DNA from: an uncultured Arenicella sp.
Lineage (GTDB): Bacteria > Pseudomonadota > Gammaproteobacteria > Arenicellales > Arenicellaceae
Length of the DNA: 45,117 nucleotides
Direction of reading: 5' to 3'
Assembly: GCA_947499305.1 (NCBI GenBank)
Contig: CANMNN010000033.1
Span: 1 to 45,117, forward strand
Part shown: piece by piece, positions 8,644 to 18,237 of the stretch
How the letters are laid out: every line of letters starts with the position of its first letter
Position numbering within the stretch: position 1 is the first letter of the stretch
Made by a program: the position numbers and the translations under genes
Notes under the pieces: model-generated
The model's input: only the letters and a program-made list of their open reading frames with translations
Database searches by the model: none
Told to the model about the DNA's origin: nothing

Positions 8644-8871
8644 AAGTGGTCTCCTTTGGTGTGATACTGAATGATTAGTGCAACTTTTTATTTGGAACGT
8701 AGTTGCCTAGTTTTCTACTGCTCAGCCTTAAGGATGCACTCAAGTGAGAAATCGTCGTGCTAGTTTTAGATCGTTATATTCAATGCAAAATTGAGGCCCG
8801 AAAATGAGGGTTTATGTGTTTAACTGTTATCCTAATAAATTGGTCTACAATAAACAGGCTTCGGAATGCTT

Positions 8872-9786
8872 ATGAAACTTTTAGCCACTATTCTTACCTT
8901 TTGTCTCTTGTGCGCTAGCGCGCGAGGTGCGGACAACTCGGAAACTTCACGCAGTAGTGAAATTGTGCTCGGTTCTTCGCATAGCGTATTGAGTATGGCC
9001 GGCGACGCTTATGAAGTTAACGTATATCTCCCCAGAAGCTATAAGGACGGCAGTGATAAAACGTATCCGGTATTGTATTTAATCGATGGCGGGCGAGATC
9101 AAGATTTCAATCATATAGCCGGCCTTGCAGACTTAGCATCAGTAAATCCTTATATTTTTAGAGAGTTGATTGTTGTTGGAGTGCGAACCAATAATCGTCT
9201 CTTCGAGCTTACATCGCTTAATACTGATTCGCGATACAATAGGGAGGAAGGAGTTCTGGGTGGCTCTGATAGCTTCAGAAACTTACTCAAGACTACGGTG
9301 ATTCCGTTTGCTGAAAACACATTGCCGAGTAATGGGCGTCGCATTGTGATGGGGGAGTCTTTAGCTGGTCTGTTTATCGCTGAGACATTCCTTAAAATGC
9401 CAACACTGTTCACAGATTACGTATCTATCAGTCCTAGCATGTGGTACGACGACCGTCATTTATCTAAATCTTCTTTAAAGCTTTTAAAAGCCCATTCCGA
9501 TCAAGAACGTCATGTCTATTTGGCGATGGCGAACGAAGGAGGAACAATGCAAAAAGGTTTAGATGAGCTACTAAGTGCAATTGAAAAATCGGGGCTTAAA
9601 AAGCTCAAGGTTAATTATCAGGATAATAGCGCAAGTGAGTTTCATTGGAGCATCTACCACGGCGAGGCGTTAAAGGCCATTAGTTGGCTGTTGCCCGCAC
9701 CCAAGCCAGAGTATATTAATGAGCCGGACCCCTGGTACCTAATTGAAGGGGCTAATCCCCCAGGTTGGAACCCGTCAACAAAATAA
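8872..9786 (+). CDS. Secreted alpha/beta-hydrolase, esterase-D / enterochelin-esterase-like
   Basis: Member of the putative esterase family (PF00756 type). It has a signal peptide (MKLLATILTFCLLCASARG) followed by the fold elements YPVLYLIDGG, the nucleophile elbow GESLAG (Ser163 counting from this start) and a late FHWSIYHG stretch supplying the likely catalytic His. An ATG six bases upstream at 8866 is possible. I prefer 8872 because the GGA at 8863-8865 is then correctly spaced and the signal peptide has a normal short n-region. Related enzymes cleave siderophore esters, S-formylglutathione or acylated sugars; nothing here decides between them, although the neighbouring GH11 xylanase makes sugar-ester cleavage conceivable. 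Confidence 0.75.
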   Translation: MKLLATILTFCLLCASARGADNSETSRSSEIVLGSSHSVLSMAGDAYEVNVYLPRSYKDGSDKTYPVLYLIDGGRDQDFNHIAGLADLASVNPYIFRELIVVGVRTNNRLFELTSLNTDSRYNREEGVLGGSDSFRNLLKTTVIPFAENTLPSNGRRIVMGESLAGLFIAETFLKMPTLFTDYVSISPSMWYDDRHLSKSSLKLLKAHSDQERHVYLAMANEGGTMQKGLDELLSAIEKSGLKKLKVNYQDNSASEFHWSIYHGEALKAISWLLPAPKPEYINEPDPWYLIEGANPPGWNPSTK

Positions 9787-9858
9787 TTCAAAATTTAGAT
9801 TGGCGAGCCTACGAGCGTATTACTTACAAGATCTTCTATTGGTCTAAGGCTTCTTACC

Positions 9859-10332
9859 TTAGAGCTGTCTCAGAGGTAACTCGGTGGTGTTTTTGATTTC
9901 GGTTACTGAAATATGCGAGTGAACTTCGCCAATCATTGGTACTTCAAGTAGGCGTCGCCGCACGAACTTTTCGTAACTGCGAATATCTTTGACTACAACT
10001 TTGAGCATGTAATCCCAAGCCCCGGTCATGGTATAGCATTCGATGACTTCATCCAGTCGTGTCACGGCCTCTTCAAATAACTCCATGTTCTTGCGGCCAG
10101 CTTGACTAAGGTTAATGGTGGTGAATGCAACCAATTGCATACCGAGCGCTTCTTTATTAAGTATTGCAACCTTTTTTTCGATGACGCCTTCTTCTTCGAG
10201 GCGGTTGATTCTACGCCAGGCTGGAGATTGGCTAATGTTTAGTTGTTCAGCTACCTCGCTCGAACTGCGGTCGCTATCTCGCTGTAAAATATCAAGTATC
10301 CTAATGTCTTGAGGAGTCAGTTCTATGCTCAT
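9859..10332 (-). CDS. Lrp/AsnC family transcriptional regulator
   Basis: A 157-residue regulator with the standard layout. An N-terminal helix-turn-helix (about residues 8-60, including NISQSPAWRRINRLEEEGVI) is followed by a RAM ligand-binding domain (about 68-150, with TGAWDYMLKVVVKDIRSYEKF). It sits divergently from the indolepyruvate ferredoxin oxidoreductase gene with a 152-base shared promoter region. That is the usual arrangement when an Lrp-type activator controls an amino-acid catabolic operon, as BkdR does. An interrupted inverted repeat at 10361-10385 is a good candidate binding site. The likely effector is an amino acid (branched-chain or aromatic), by inference from the neighbours. 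Confidence 0.88.
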   Translation of the reverse strand: MSIELTPQDIRILDILQRDSDRSSSEVAEQLNISQSPAWRRINRLEEEGVIEKKVAILNKEALGMQLVAFTTINLSQAGRKNMELFEEAVTRLDEVIECYTMTGAWDYMLKVVVKDIRSYEKFVRRRLLEVPMIGEVHSHISVTEIKNTTELPLRQL

Positions 10333-10360
10333 TATTGATTATTTTATTCTATTTTGCGGT

Positions 10361-10385
10361 ATTTAGTGTCTAATTTAGACTAAAT
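10361..10385. promoter_or_regulatory. Candidate Lrp-type operator between divergent genes
   Basis: The arm ATTTAGTGTCTAA at 10361-10373 mirrors TTAGACTAAAT at 10375-10385 with a single extra base, giving an AT-rich imperfect inverted repeat of the kind bound by Lrp/AsnC proteins. It lies 28 bases upstream of the regulator start and about 100 bases upstream of the oxidoreductase start, suitable for autoregulation plus control of the catabolic operon. A TATACT box at 10435-10440 could be the -10 for the plus-strand operon. Confidence 0.45.
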
Positions 10386-10484
10386 GGCCACTTTTTGCGA
10401 CTGACTGGGAATAAATAGTTCGGCCTAAACGATTTATACTTTTTAGATAATAAAAAAACTATAAAAGTTAGATTGAGGATGCAA

Positions 10485-13400
10485 ATGTCGGCACACCAAA
10501 ACCACGATACCGCAGCACCAGAACCGCGGGTAGAACCAGAGCTTCGTCTTAGAGAAGTAAGGCTAGACGATAAATATTCTCTTGAAACTGCGCGAGCATA
10601 CCTGACCGGAATTGACGCGCTTGTTCGCTTGCCAATTTTGCAACATCAGCGTGACCAAGAACGGGGTTTAAACACCGCCGGCTTCGTCTCAGGTTATCGG
10701 GGTTCTCCGTTAGGAGGGGTTGATCAGGCTATGTGGAATGCACAGACCTATCTTGATAAGCACAATATTCATTTTGTTCCGGGTATTAACGAAGACCTAG
10801 CGGCAACTGCAGTACGTGGTTCTCAAGAAGTTGGTTTGATGCAAGGCGCTGAGTACGATGGCGTATTCGGGATGTGGTATGGAAAGGGCCCTGGCTTAGA
10901 CCGAAGTATCGATGCGTTTCGGCATGCAAATGCGGCTGGTACTGCCAAGCATGGCGGCGTACTTGCTGTAGTAGGGGACGATCACGGATGTAAGTCATCA
11001 ACCTATCCCTACCAGTCAGAACATCTATTTATGAGTATGTCGATGCCTGTGTTGGCGCCGGCAAATGTACAAGAAGTTCTCGACCTTGGCATTTACGGTT
11101 GGGAGCTCTCTCGCTATTGCGGTTGCTGGGTTGGCCTGAAAGCGATTACCGAAAATATGGATTCTGCCATATCGGCTGAGATTGACCCCGGGCGAGTCTC
11201 AATCCGTTTGCCAAAAGATTTTGAAATGCCTGACGGCGGTGTAAACGTTCGCTGGCCAGATTCCCCGCTCGCACAAGAAGAGCGCTTAAATAAGTACAAA
11301 ATCTACGCGGCATTGGCCTTTGCTCGCGAAAATGAGTTGAACAAAATTGTGATCGACACCAAAGTGCCTAAGCTTGGCATTATGACGTCGGGCAAGAGTT
11401 ATCTTGATGTACTTCAAGCCTTTGACGATTTAGGCATTGACGAAGAACTGGCTGCTCAAATAGGTGTTCGAGTATATAAAGTCGGCATGCCTTGGCCACT
11501 GGAGCCAGTAAAAACCCACGAATTCGCTACCGGTCTTGATGAAATTTTAGTGGTCGAGGAAAAACGCTCGGTTATGGAAGACCAGCTCACCGGGCAACTG
11601 TATAACTGGCCAGTTGACGAGAGGCCACAAGTGGTTGGTGAGTACGACGAAAACGGCGACGAACTACTAACTAACCTTTCAGAGTTGACGCCCGCCATGA
11701 TCGCTCGCGTTATTGCTGCGAGACTTGAGCGGTTTTACCAAAGCGAGTTAATGGATAAACGAGTTAGCTTTATTAATGATAAAGAAAAGCGTTTGAGTCA
11801 GCCTCGCGAAGTGTCTGAGCGCAAAGCGACATTCTGTTCTGGTTGTCCACATAATACATCTACCCAAGTGCCCGAGGGCTCGATTGCGGCAGGTGGCATT
11901 GGTTGTCACTATATGAGTACTTGGAGTAAGTCGCGCCCGGCACATAACTACACTCACATGGGCGGCGAAGGCGTAACATGGGTCGGTATGTCGCCGTTTA
12001 CAAAAACTAAGCACATATTCCAAAATTTAGGGGATGGTACGTATTTTCATTCAGGGGTATTAGCAATTCGTCAGGCTGTCGCAGCGAAGGCTAACATCAC
12101 TTATAAAATCTTATACAACGACGCAGTTGCGATGACGGGCGGGCAAAAAGTCGATGGCAGTTTAACCGTACCTGAGCTAGTGCTTCAGCTAAAGGGTGAG
12201 GGCATTCAGCGTATCGAAATCGTCGCTGAGCAACCGAGTGTTCATACTAACTTAGCCGATGCTGTGGTGAGCGTGAGTCATCGCTCAAAGTTAAATCAAG
12301 TACAGGAGTCGCTTAGAGAAACATCAGGCACGAGTGTGCTCATTTTCGACCAAGTGTGCGCGACAGAAAAGCGTCGTCGCCGTAAACGCGGCACAATGCC
12401 AGTGGCGCCAAAAAAAGCTTTCATCAATGATCTTGTGTGCGAAGGCTGCGGTGATTGTAGCGCCAAGTCTAATTGTTTGTCTGTTGTGCCTAAAGAGACT
12501 GAATTTGGCCGTAAGCGTAAAATTGATCAAGCAAGCTGTAATCAAGATTTGTCATGTGTTAACGGGTTTTGCCCTAGTTTTGTGACGGTCAGCGGGGCGA
12601 CCCTTAAACGCCCTCAGGCGAAAGCGCCATCTGAAATTGCCTTGCCTGAGCCAAACATGCCGAGCCTCGATCAACCGTGGAACGTATTGGTAACAGGCGT
12701 CGGTGGAACAGGTGTATTGACCGTGACCGCGGTGTTATCTATGGCCGCTCACCTCGAATATAAAGGGGTCGCGACTATGAACCAAACGGGTTTGGCACAA
12801 AAGTTTGGTCCCGTTGTTAGTCATTTGAGAATTGCAAATCAACAGCACGAGATTCATGCCGTACGAATCCCAGCAGGTGACGCAGATCTTGTGCTCGGTG
12901 CCGATCTGCTAGTTACTGCGACTGATGATGCGTTGGCAAAAATGCATCATCGTCGTAGCCATGTAGTGGTGAACGATACTGTCAGCACTTCGGCCGAGTT
13001 TATCGATAACCCAGACGTGAGCTTTAAAATCGACGCGATGAAAAATAGCATCATCGATGAATTGGGTGAAAACCGAGCAGACTTTATTGCTGCTGGGGAG
13101 CTGTCTGAAGGCTTACTCGGTGATCCGATAGCCACTAATCTTTTTTTGGTTGGCTACGCCTATCAGAAAGGTTTGTTACCGGTTTCAGCAAGGGCAATAC
13201 ATAAGGCGCTCGAGCTGAATGGTGTCAAGGTTGAGTTTAATCAGCAAGCCTTTAACTGGGGGCGTCGAGCCTTTTTGAATCTAGAAGAAGTTGAGCGCGT
13301 TTCAGGGGTTCTTGAAAAGCGGTTTACGCCACTGGAGCACATAAACGATATCGTCGAACACCGTACAAAGGAACTTAAGGCCTACCAAAACCAAGCTTAT

Positions 13401-14030
13401 GCTGATCGGTACAGTTCGATCGTTGATCGAGTGGTCGCTTTAGAGGGCGAACTTATCGGTGCTAAAAGTGAATTATCTCTTGGCCGCACGGTTGCTAAGG
13501 CTCTTTATAAAACGATGGCGATAAAAGATGAGTACGAAGTAGCGAGATTGTATACAGATGGTCGATTTGAGTCGCAATTAAAGGAAAATTTCGAAGGTTC
13601 ACCGCGTTTAAGCTTTCATTTGGCACCGCCCCTTTTGAGCTCACTGTTGGGAGATAAAGGAGCGCCTCGCAAGTTCACCTTTGGCTCATACATGCTGCCG
13701 ATGTTTAGAATGCTAGCCAAGCTAAAAGGCTTGCGTGGCAGTGTGTTTGACGTGTTCGCGTACTCTGCAGAACGCAAACTAGAACTGTCTCTTATCCAGC
13801 ATTTCGAAAATACGGTCGATCAGTTACTTGCGTCTTTGACTTTGGATAATCGTCAACATGCTGTCGAGATCATCGAACTGTATCTTGGTGTACGAGGCTA
13901 TGGGCATGTGAAACACGCTAACTATCAACAATTTGAGCTTCGACTGAATCAACAGTTAACACGCTTTTTGAGTCAAGCGAAGCAAGGCTCACTTAATGGA
14001 ATACAGGTCGAAGTTGCAAACGTGGCGTAA
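10485..14030 (+). CDS. Indolepyruvate ferredoxin oxidoreductase family protein (fused IorA-IorB type)
   Basis: Fused 2-oxoacid:acceptor oxidoreductase of 1181 residues, converting aryl- or branched-chain 2-oxo acids to acyl-CoA. An N-terminal PYR-type domain comes first (GYRGSPLGG, GKGPGLDRS). A thiamine-diphosphate domain follows (FCSGCPHNTST, GGIGCHYMSTW, then ILYNDAVAMTGGQ), then a cysteine-rich iron-sulfur stretch (CEGCGDCSAKSNC and CNQDLSCVNGFC, near residues 650-700), and a gamma domain (VTGVGGTGVLTVTAVL). The C-terminal about 200 residues are the extra region of the aerobic long form. Earlier in-frame TTG and ATG codons exist at 10473 and 10479; ATG 10485 is chosen because GAGG at 10475-10478 is correctly spaced. 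With the downstream leucine dehydrogenase it likely forms an amino-acid degradation pathway. The exact 2-oxo acid is not fixed by sequence. Confidence 0.87.
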   Translation: MSAHQNHDTAAPEPRVEPELRLREVRLDDKYSLETARAYLTGIDALVRLPILQHQRDQERGLNTAGFVSGYRGSPLGGVDQAMWNAQTYLDKHNIHFVPGINEDLAATAVRGSQEVGLMQGAEYDGVFGMWYGKGPGLDRSIDAFRHANAAGTAKHGGVLAVVGDDHGCKSSTYPYQSEHLFMSMSMPVLAPANVQEVLDLGIYGWELSRYCGCWVGLKAITENMDSAISAEIDPGRVSIRLPKDFEMPDGGVNVRWPDSPLAQEERLNKYKIYAALAFARENELNKIVIDTKVPKLGIMTSGKSYLDVLQAFDDLGIDEELAAQIGVRVYKVGMPWPLEPVKTHEFATGLDEILVVEEKRSVMEDQLTGQLYNWPVDERPQVVGEYDENGDELLTNLSELTPAMIARVIAARLERFYQSELMDKRVSFINDKEKRLSQPREVSERKATFCSGCPHNTSTQVPEGSIAAGGIGCHYMSTWSKSRPAHNYTHMGGEGVTWVGMSPFTKTKHIFQNLGDGTYFHSGVLAIRQAVAAKANITYKILYNDAVAMTGGQKVDGSLTVPELVLQLKGEGIQRIEIVAEQPSVHTNLADAVVSVSHRSKLNQVQESLRETSGTSVLIFDQVCATEKRRRRKRGTMPVAPKKAFINDLVCEGCGDCSAKSNCLSVVPKETEFGRKRKIDQASCNQDLSCVNGFCPSFVTVSGATLKRPQAKAPSEIALPEPNMPSLDQPWNVLVTGVGGTGVLTVTAVLSMAAHLEYKGVATMNQTGLAQKFGPVVSHLRIANQQHEIHAVRIPAGDADLVLGADLLVTATDDALAKMHHRRSHVVVNDTVSTSAEFIDNPDVSFKIDAMKNSIIDELGENRADFIAAGELSEGLLGDPIATNLFLVGYAYQKGLLPVSARAIHKALELNGVKVEFNQQAFNWGRRAFLNLEEVERVSGVLEKRFTPLEHINDIVEHRTKELKAYQNQAYADRYSSIVDRVVALEGELIGAKSELSLGRTVAKALYKTMAIKDEYEVARLYTDGRFESQLKENFEGSPRLSFHLAPPLLSSLLGDKGAPRKFTFGSYMLPMFRMLAKLKGLRGSVFDVFAYSAERKLELSLIQHFENTVDQLLASLTLDNRQHAVEIIELYLGVRGYGHVKHANYQQFELRLNQQLTRFLSQAKQGSLNGIQVEVANVA

Positions 14031-14102
14031 CAATTGTTGTTTAAGCTCAATAATAATCACAGGCATCTTTAATTTCAGTAAGTCTTTTATTCGGAAAATA
14101 TT

Positions 14103-15170
14103 ATGGACGTAACGCTTTCACCATCTTATGACGCTCATCAGCAGGTAGTTTCAATTGACGATGCCGAGTCGGGTTTGCAAGCATTCATTGCAATTCACAA
14201 CACTAATCTCGGCCCTGCTGTCGGCGGCTGTCGCATGTACCCATACAGTGATAAAACCGAGGCGCTGGAAGATGTATTAAGGTTGAGCCGAGGCATGACC
14301 TATAAGTCGGCACTCGCGGGCTTACCAATGGGCGGCGGTAAAGCAGTCATAATAGGCGATCCCAGAAGTGATAAATCACCTCAATTGTTTGCCAAGATGG
14401 GCGAGTTCATTGACTCTTTAAACGGGCAATATATCAGCGCCGAAGACTCAGGTATCAGTGTCGATGATTTGAAAATTGTTGCCCAAAATACCCCGCATGT
14501 GCTTGGCATAAATGAGCAGCAAGCCTTTGGTGGCGACCCTTCACCGCTAACGGCACATGGTATTTTCTGTGGTATTCAGGCCGCGGTAGAATTCAAATAT
14601 GGCCGCAGTAGTCTGGGCGGTGCAACAGTAGCAATTCAAGGCGCCGGCGCTGTAGGACGCAATTTGACGAAGTTCTTGATTGATGCTGGCGCGCAGGTCT
14701 TGATTGCCGATATTAACGAGAAAAACAATCTTGCGGCGGAACGTTTAGGCGCTAGATTAGTCGCCGTTGACGATATTATTTCAGCCGACGCCGACGTGTT
14801 CGCACCCTGCGCTATGGGCGCTATAATTAATGATGTCAGCATTACGCGGCTTAGTGCGCCGATTGTTGCTGGCGGAGCAAATAACCAACTCGCGGTTCCA
14901 CAACACGGTGAGATGTTGAGAAAACGCGGTGTTCTTTATGCGCCTGATTTTGTGATTAATGCTGGTGGAATCATTGAAATCTGTCGTCAGTATCAAAACG
15001 GCTCAGTAGATGATTGTTACCGACAAATCGAGACAATTGGAGATACTTTGACTCAGATTTTCCAACTGAGCAGCGAGCAACAGGTTTGTACCAGTATTGT
15101 GGCCGAGCAATTGGCCGAAGAGCGATTTCTAGGCGACAAAGCTAAACAGTCGGTGCAAAGTGCGGCTTAG
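14103..15170 (+). CDS. Leucine/phenylalanine-type amino-acid dehydrogenase (Glu/Leu/Phe/Val dehydrogenase family)
   Basis: NAD-dependent oxidative deaminase of branched-chain or aromatic amino acids, 355 residues, matching leucine dehydrogenase length. The substrate-binding and catalytic lysines sit at K68 (TYKSA) and K80 (PMGGGKAVI), the same positions as in Bacillus leucine dehydrogenase. The Rossmann glycine motif GAGAVG follows near residue 180, and VAGGANNQL and PDFVINAGGII complete the family core. It lies 72 bases after the oxidoreductase gene on the same strand, so the two steps (amino acid to 2-oxo acid, then 2-oxo acid to acyl-CoA) are probably co-expressed under the divergent Lrp-type regulator. 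Leu, Val, Ile or Phe cannot be separated by eye. Confidence 0.87.
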   Translation: MDVTLSPSYDAHQQVVSIDDAESGLQAFIAIHNTNLGPAVGGCRMYPYSDKTEALEDVLRLSRGMTYKSALAGLPMGGGKAVIIGDPRSDKSPQLFAKMGEFIDSLNGQYISAEDSGISVDDLKIVAQNTPHVLGINEQQAFGGDPSPLTAHGIFCGIQAAVEFKYGRSSLGGATVAIQGAGAVGRNLTKFLIDAGAQVLIADINEKNNLAAERLGARLVAVDDIISADADVFAPCAMGAIINDVSITRLSAPIVAGGANNQLAVPQHGEMLRKRGVLYAPDFVINAGGIIEICRQYQNGSVDDCYRQIETIGDTLTQIFQLSSEQQVCTSIVAEQLAEERFLGDKAKQSVQSAA

Positions 15171-15266
15171 TTGGTGCTTTGCTAGCAAGGGAATGTTCAA
15201 TCAGCTAAAATAAAACGGTGAAAACAATTTAGATAACAATCTACAAAGAAAGGGAAGACGCACTCA

Positions 15267-16730
15267 ATGATTATTGTGCCGGTTGAGAAGAAGGTCGATT
15301 GGAAGCGACCACCGTTGGTTTTGATATCTATCGTTCTCTTGAACATTCTTATTTTTGTGTTCTACCAAAGTAGCGATAATTTTGCTTTAGGTGACGCTGT
15401 TGGGGTTTACGAAGATAAAGGTCTTGTGTCACAAGAATGGGCCGCATTTAAGGCTTATTCTAGGCGTAATGATCTGCCTTATGAGTTTGATCAAAATGAT
15501 CCCGAGGCTGCGTGGTATATCGTTGCAGATGGTCGTTTTGATCGGTTTATGCGTAAAAATCATCGTCATTACATTGCCCCAGAAGACTATTCTCGGTGGC
15601 GCGCAGCGCGCGATCGAGTAGAAGATATTTCGTCGACTATGAGCGCTAGAGCGGCGGGTCTCGATACAGCTGAAATCACCCCATTTACGTTGATTAGTCA
15701 CCAATTCTTGCACGGCGGCGTTATGCATTTAGTGGGAAATATGGTGTTCCTGATTCTTACGGGGTTCGCGGTTGAGGCCGCACTTGGTAGCTTGCGCTTC
15801 TTGGGGTTCTATTTACTCTCAGGAGTTGGCAGCGGACTATTGTTCGCATTGCTCGATCCATCAGCGGGCACGCTTGTCGGTGCATCGGGCGCGATCTCTG
15901 GCGTAATGGCTATGTATGTTGTGGTGTTTGGTTTGCGTAAAATTCAGTTCTTTTACTGGATCTTTGTTTTCACTGGCTACATTCGTGCTGCGGCGATCAT
16001 AATGTTACCGTTTTATATCGGTTTTGAACTCTATAAATACTTCAGTGACGATGGGTCAAATGTAGCCTATACCGCACATATTGGGGGATTCATTACTGGT
16101 GCGGCCTTAGTGTTTATAACCCAGAGTATTAATAAATCCGGGATAGACGAAACGTACGTTGAGGCAAAGCCCAAAGAGGTTGATCCATTTGCACAGGCTT
16201 TGACTAAACTCTATGCGCTTGTTGCACATTGTGAATTCAAACGAGCTTGGGAGGTTCTTAAACAGTTGAAAGCTAAGTACCCTAATAAAACGGTCTTAGT
16301 TGAAATCGAATACAACCTTGTACGCGCGCTGCATCCGCAAAAGCTGAATGACTATCTATTGCATAGAATGGATAAACCAGGAAATACTAGACCATTGATT
16401 CATGCTCAGCTTAAAGCTTTGGAGGCTTACTCGGAGGAAAAATCAACCTCTCTTAGTCATGAGAAGAAGCGAAGTTTGTTTGAAAACGCTTTGCTGGTCG
16501 GCTCGCTGAAGGCCGCTGAAAACCTTTTTCGGCTTCTTAGAAATGAGGAAGAGGACCCGCTCGCTGTTGCGGTACTAGCACGCCAAATTTCGGTTTATTG
16601 CCAAAACAACGATTTGCAAGATAAACGAAGTGAGTACAGTGAACTTGCAAATCGATTAGCGCAATCAGATGTCAATCGTATCTCGCGAGTTGGTGATCGT
16701 GTGCAAGAAAAGCCTCGAGGTGCGTTTTGA
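15267..16730 (+). CDS. Rhomboid intramembrane serine protease with C-terminal helical-repeat domain
   Basis: 487-residue rhomboid. The first TM (about 17-33) is followed by a large charged insertion (about 40-135) before the core. The core holds HGGVMHLVGN (residues 149-158) with the oxyanion Asn158, the catalytic serine S207 in GASGAISG, and the catalytic histidine H271 in AHIGG. The dyad is therefore intact. After the last TM comes a cytoplasmic region of about 200 residues, rich in Leu/Ala helices and resembling TPR-like repeats. AGGGAAG upstream gives a good ribosome binding site. Its stop codon overlaps the TTG start of the next gene, so the two are translationally coupled and probably work together. 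Confidence 0.87.
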   Translation: MIIVPVEKKVDWKRPPLVLISIVLLNILIFVFYQSSDNFALGDAVGVYEDKGLVSQEWAAFKAYSRRNDLPYEFDQNDPEAAWYIVADGRFDRFMRKNHRHYIAPEDYSRWRAARDRVEDISSTMSARAAGLDTAEITPFTLISHQFLHGGVMHLVGNMVFLILTGFAVEAALGSLRFLGFYLLSGVGSGLLFALLDPSAGTLVGASGAISGVMAMYVVVFGLRKIQFFYWIFVFTGYIRAAAIIMLPFYIGFELYKYFSDDGSNVAYTAHIGGFITGAALVFITQSINKSGIDETYVEAKPKEVDPFAQALTKLYALVAHCEFKRAWEVLKQLKAKYPNKTVLVEIEYNLVRALHPQKLNDYLLHRMDKPGNTRPLIHAQLKALEAYSEEKSTSLSHEKKRSLFENALLVGSLKAAENLFRLLRNEEEDPLAVAVLARQISVYCQNNDLQDKRSEYSELANRLAQSDVNRISRVGDRVQEKPRGAF

Positions 16731-18136
16731 GCTCGAACGCTAGCAATTCACAAACGCTTTTTTGTAAGTTTCATCCTTTAGATTCGGCAACAAACTTTTG
16801 CTCGAATTGTCAGGCTCACTATTGTGACGCTTGTTCTGACGAGTCCTCTGGCTTACGAGGGTCGCGTTCTGGTGAAAGCCATGCGACACATGGATGTTTT
16901 GTTTGTAGTGGAGAACTGGAGCCGACACAGCGTGCGCAGAAAATACCGCCGTTTTGGAGTCGTTTAGGCGAGATTTATAAATACCCGTTGAACTTTCACG
17001 CGATTATCGCGTTAATCGTCGTCTCGTTTATGACGGCTCTAGTTGGTGGTTCGCTGATACTGATGTTATTAGTCTCAGTGGCTATGGCCCTTTATACCTT
17101 TACTTGCCTGCGTGAAACTGCCAGCGGGCATCTCGAAGCCCCAGGTTTGGAGGCCTGTTTCGAGGGGTCTTTAGCACCCTTGTTCTACATGTTAGTGGCC
17201 CTTGTCATACAAGGCATATTTGTTTATCAGGTGTTTGTCAAAATAGGCTTTGAATTCGGATTGATTGCTGCGGCACTCTTTATTTTGTCTATCCCAGCGA
17301 TGATTATCTTGATTGCGGTTGAAGAAAGTCTTGTACCAGCGCTCAACCCCGCTCAACTGTTCGAAGTAATTCGTGCGACAGGCGTTTCGTATTTTGTGAT
17401 GCTGTTGTTTTTGCTCATCATGACTTCATCCGTATACGCGATCGTGGCTTTTTTTGGAGGTGAAGCGCATTCCTTTTTTGGGGTGTTTTTGCAATCCTTA
17501 GTAAGCAATTACTACAGCATCGTGATCTACCACATAATGGGATACTTGGTTTATCAAAACCAGGACGCCCTAGGCTACGGCGGTGGGAATGCGATAGAGG
17601 CAACTGAACTTTATCGTAGCGATAAACAACGGTCTAAAGCCAAGCTTGATGTATTAATCAAAGCTGGCGATTATCAAAACGCCTATGAGCTGGCACACCG
17701 TCAATTGAAAGAACCGTCTGCCACCCTTTGGGATTGGTCGAGAGCATTTAGCTTAGCCTGTGCTAGCAGCACTAGTGCGCAGTCGGATACTAAAGCGACG
17801 AAGTTCTTTTTTGAATACGCTGCAAAACTAGAGGCCGAGCAAGAGCTTGATACTCTAGCTGACGCTTATTCAGAAATTAAGAAACGCCGGCCTGGGTTCG
17901 TTATAGAAAACTTAACGCAACGCTTATTGGTTGCTGAGTGCTTGTTTGAAAGTGGTCAATATCCGCACGTGGTTAACTTGCTGCACAAATTTCATCAGCA
18001 GAGCGAAGATGCTAAGCTAACAACATCGGCGCTGAAGTTGATCAGCGATAGTCTGGCATCACTAAAAGGCCATGAAAAATTGACCAAGCAATATGCCGCA
18101 CTGTACCAACGACAGCTGAAGGACAATTTATCGTAA
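16727..18136 (+). CDS. Zinc-finger, multi-TM and helical-repeat membrane protein coupled to rhomboid
   Basis: Unrecognised 469-residue protein with three parts. Residues about 11-65 form a B-box-like cysteine/histidine cluster (CKFHP, FCSNCQAHYCDAC, HGCFVC). Residues about 85-285 hold five or so membrane helices resembling the Yip1 or DUF4013 style. Residues about 295-469 are soluble helical repeats like TPR, similar in character to the tail of the preceding rhomboid. The start is TTG at 16727, overlapping the rhomboid stop (TTGA), with GAGG at 16716-16719 as ribosome binding site. The coupling suggests a partner, adaptor or substrate-presenting protein for the rhomboid; that is inference. 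Confidence 0.72.
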   Translation: MSSNASNSQTLFCKFHPLDSATNFCSNCQAHYCDACSDESSGLRGSRSGESHATHGCFVCSGELEPTQRAQKIPPFWSRLGEIYKYPLNFHAIIALIVVSFMTALVGGSLILMLLVSVAMALYTFTCLRETASGHLEAPGLEACFEGSLAPLFYMLVALVIQGIFVYQVFVKIGFEFGLIAAALFILSIPAMIILIAVEESLVPALNPAQLFEVIRATGVSYFVMLLFLLIMTSSVYAIVAFFGGEAHSFFGVFLQSLVSNYYSIVIYHIMGYLVYQNQDALGYGGGNAIEATELYRSDKQRSKAKLDVLIKAGDYQNAYELAHRQLKEPSATLWDWSRAFSLACASSTSAQSDTKATKFFFEYAAKLEAEQELDTLADAYSEIKKRRPGFVIENLTQRLLVAECLFESGQYPHVVNLLHKFHQQSEDAKLTTSALKLISDSLASLKGHEKLTKQYAALYQRQLKDNLS

Positions 18137-18237
18137 CACTGCGACAAATTGATCAAATTCATTACTGGGCTGCCTAGATAACGCGCGAGTCGTTTCGCAG
18201 GCTGTCTCATAGACTAGAAACAAAGAGGATCACCCCA

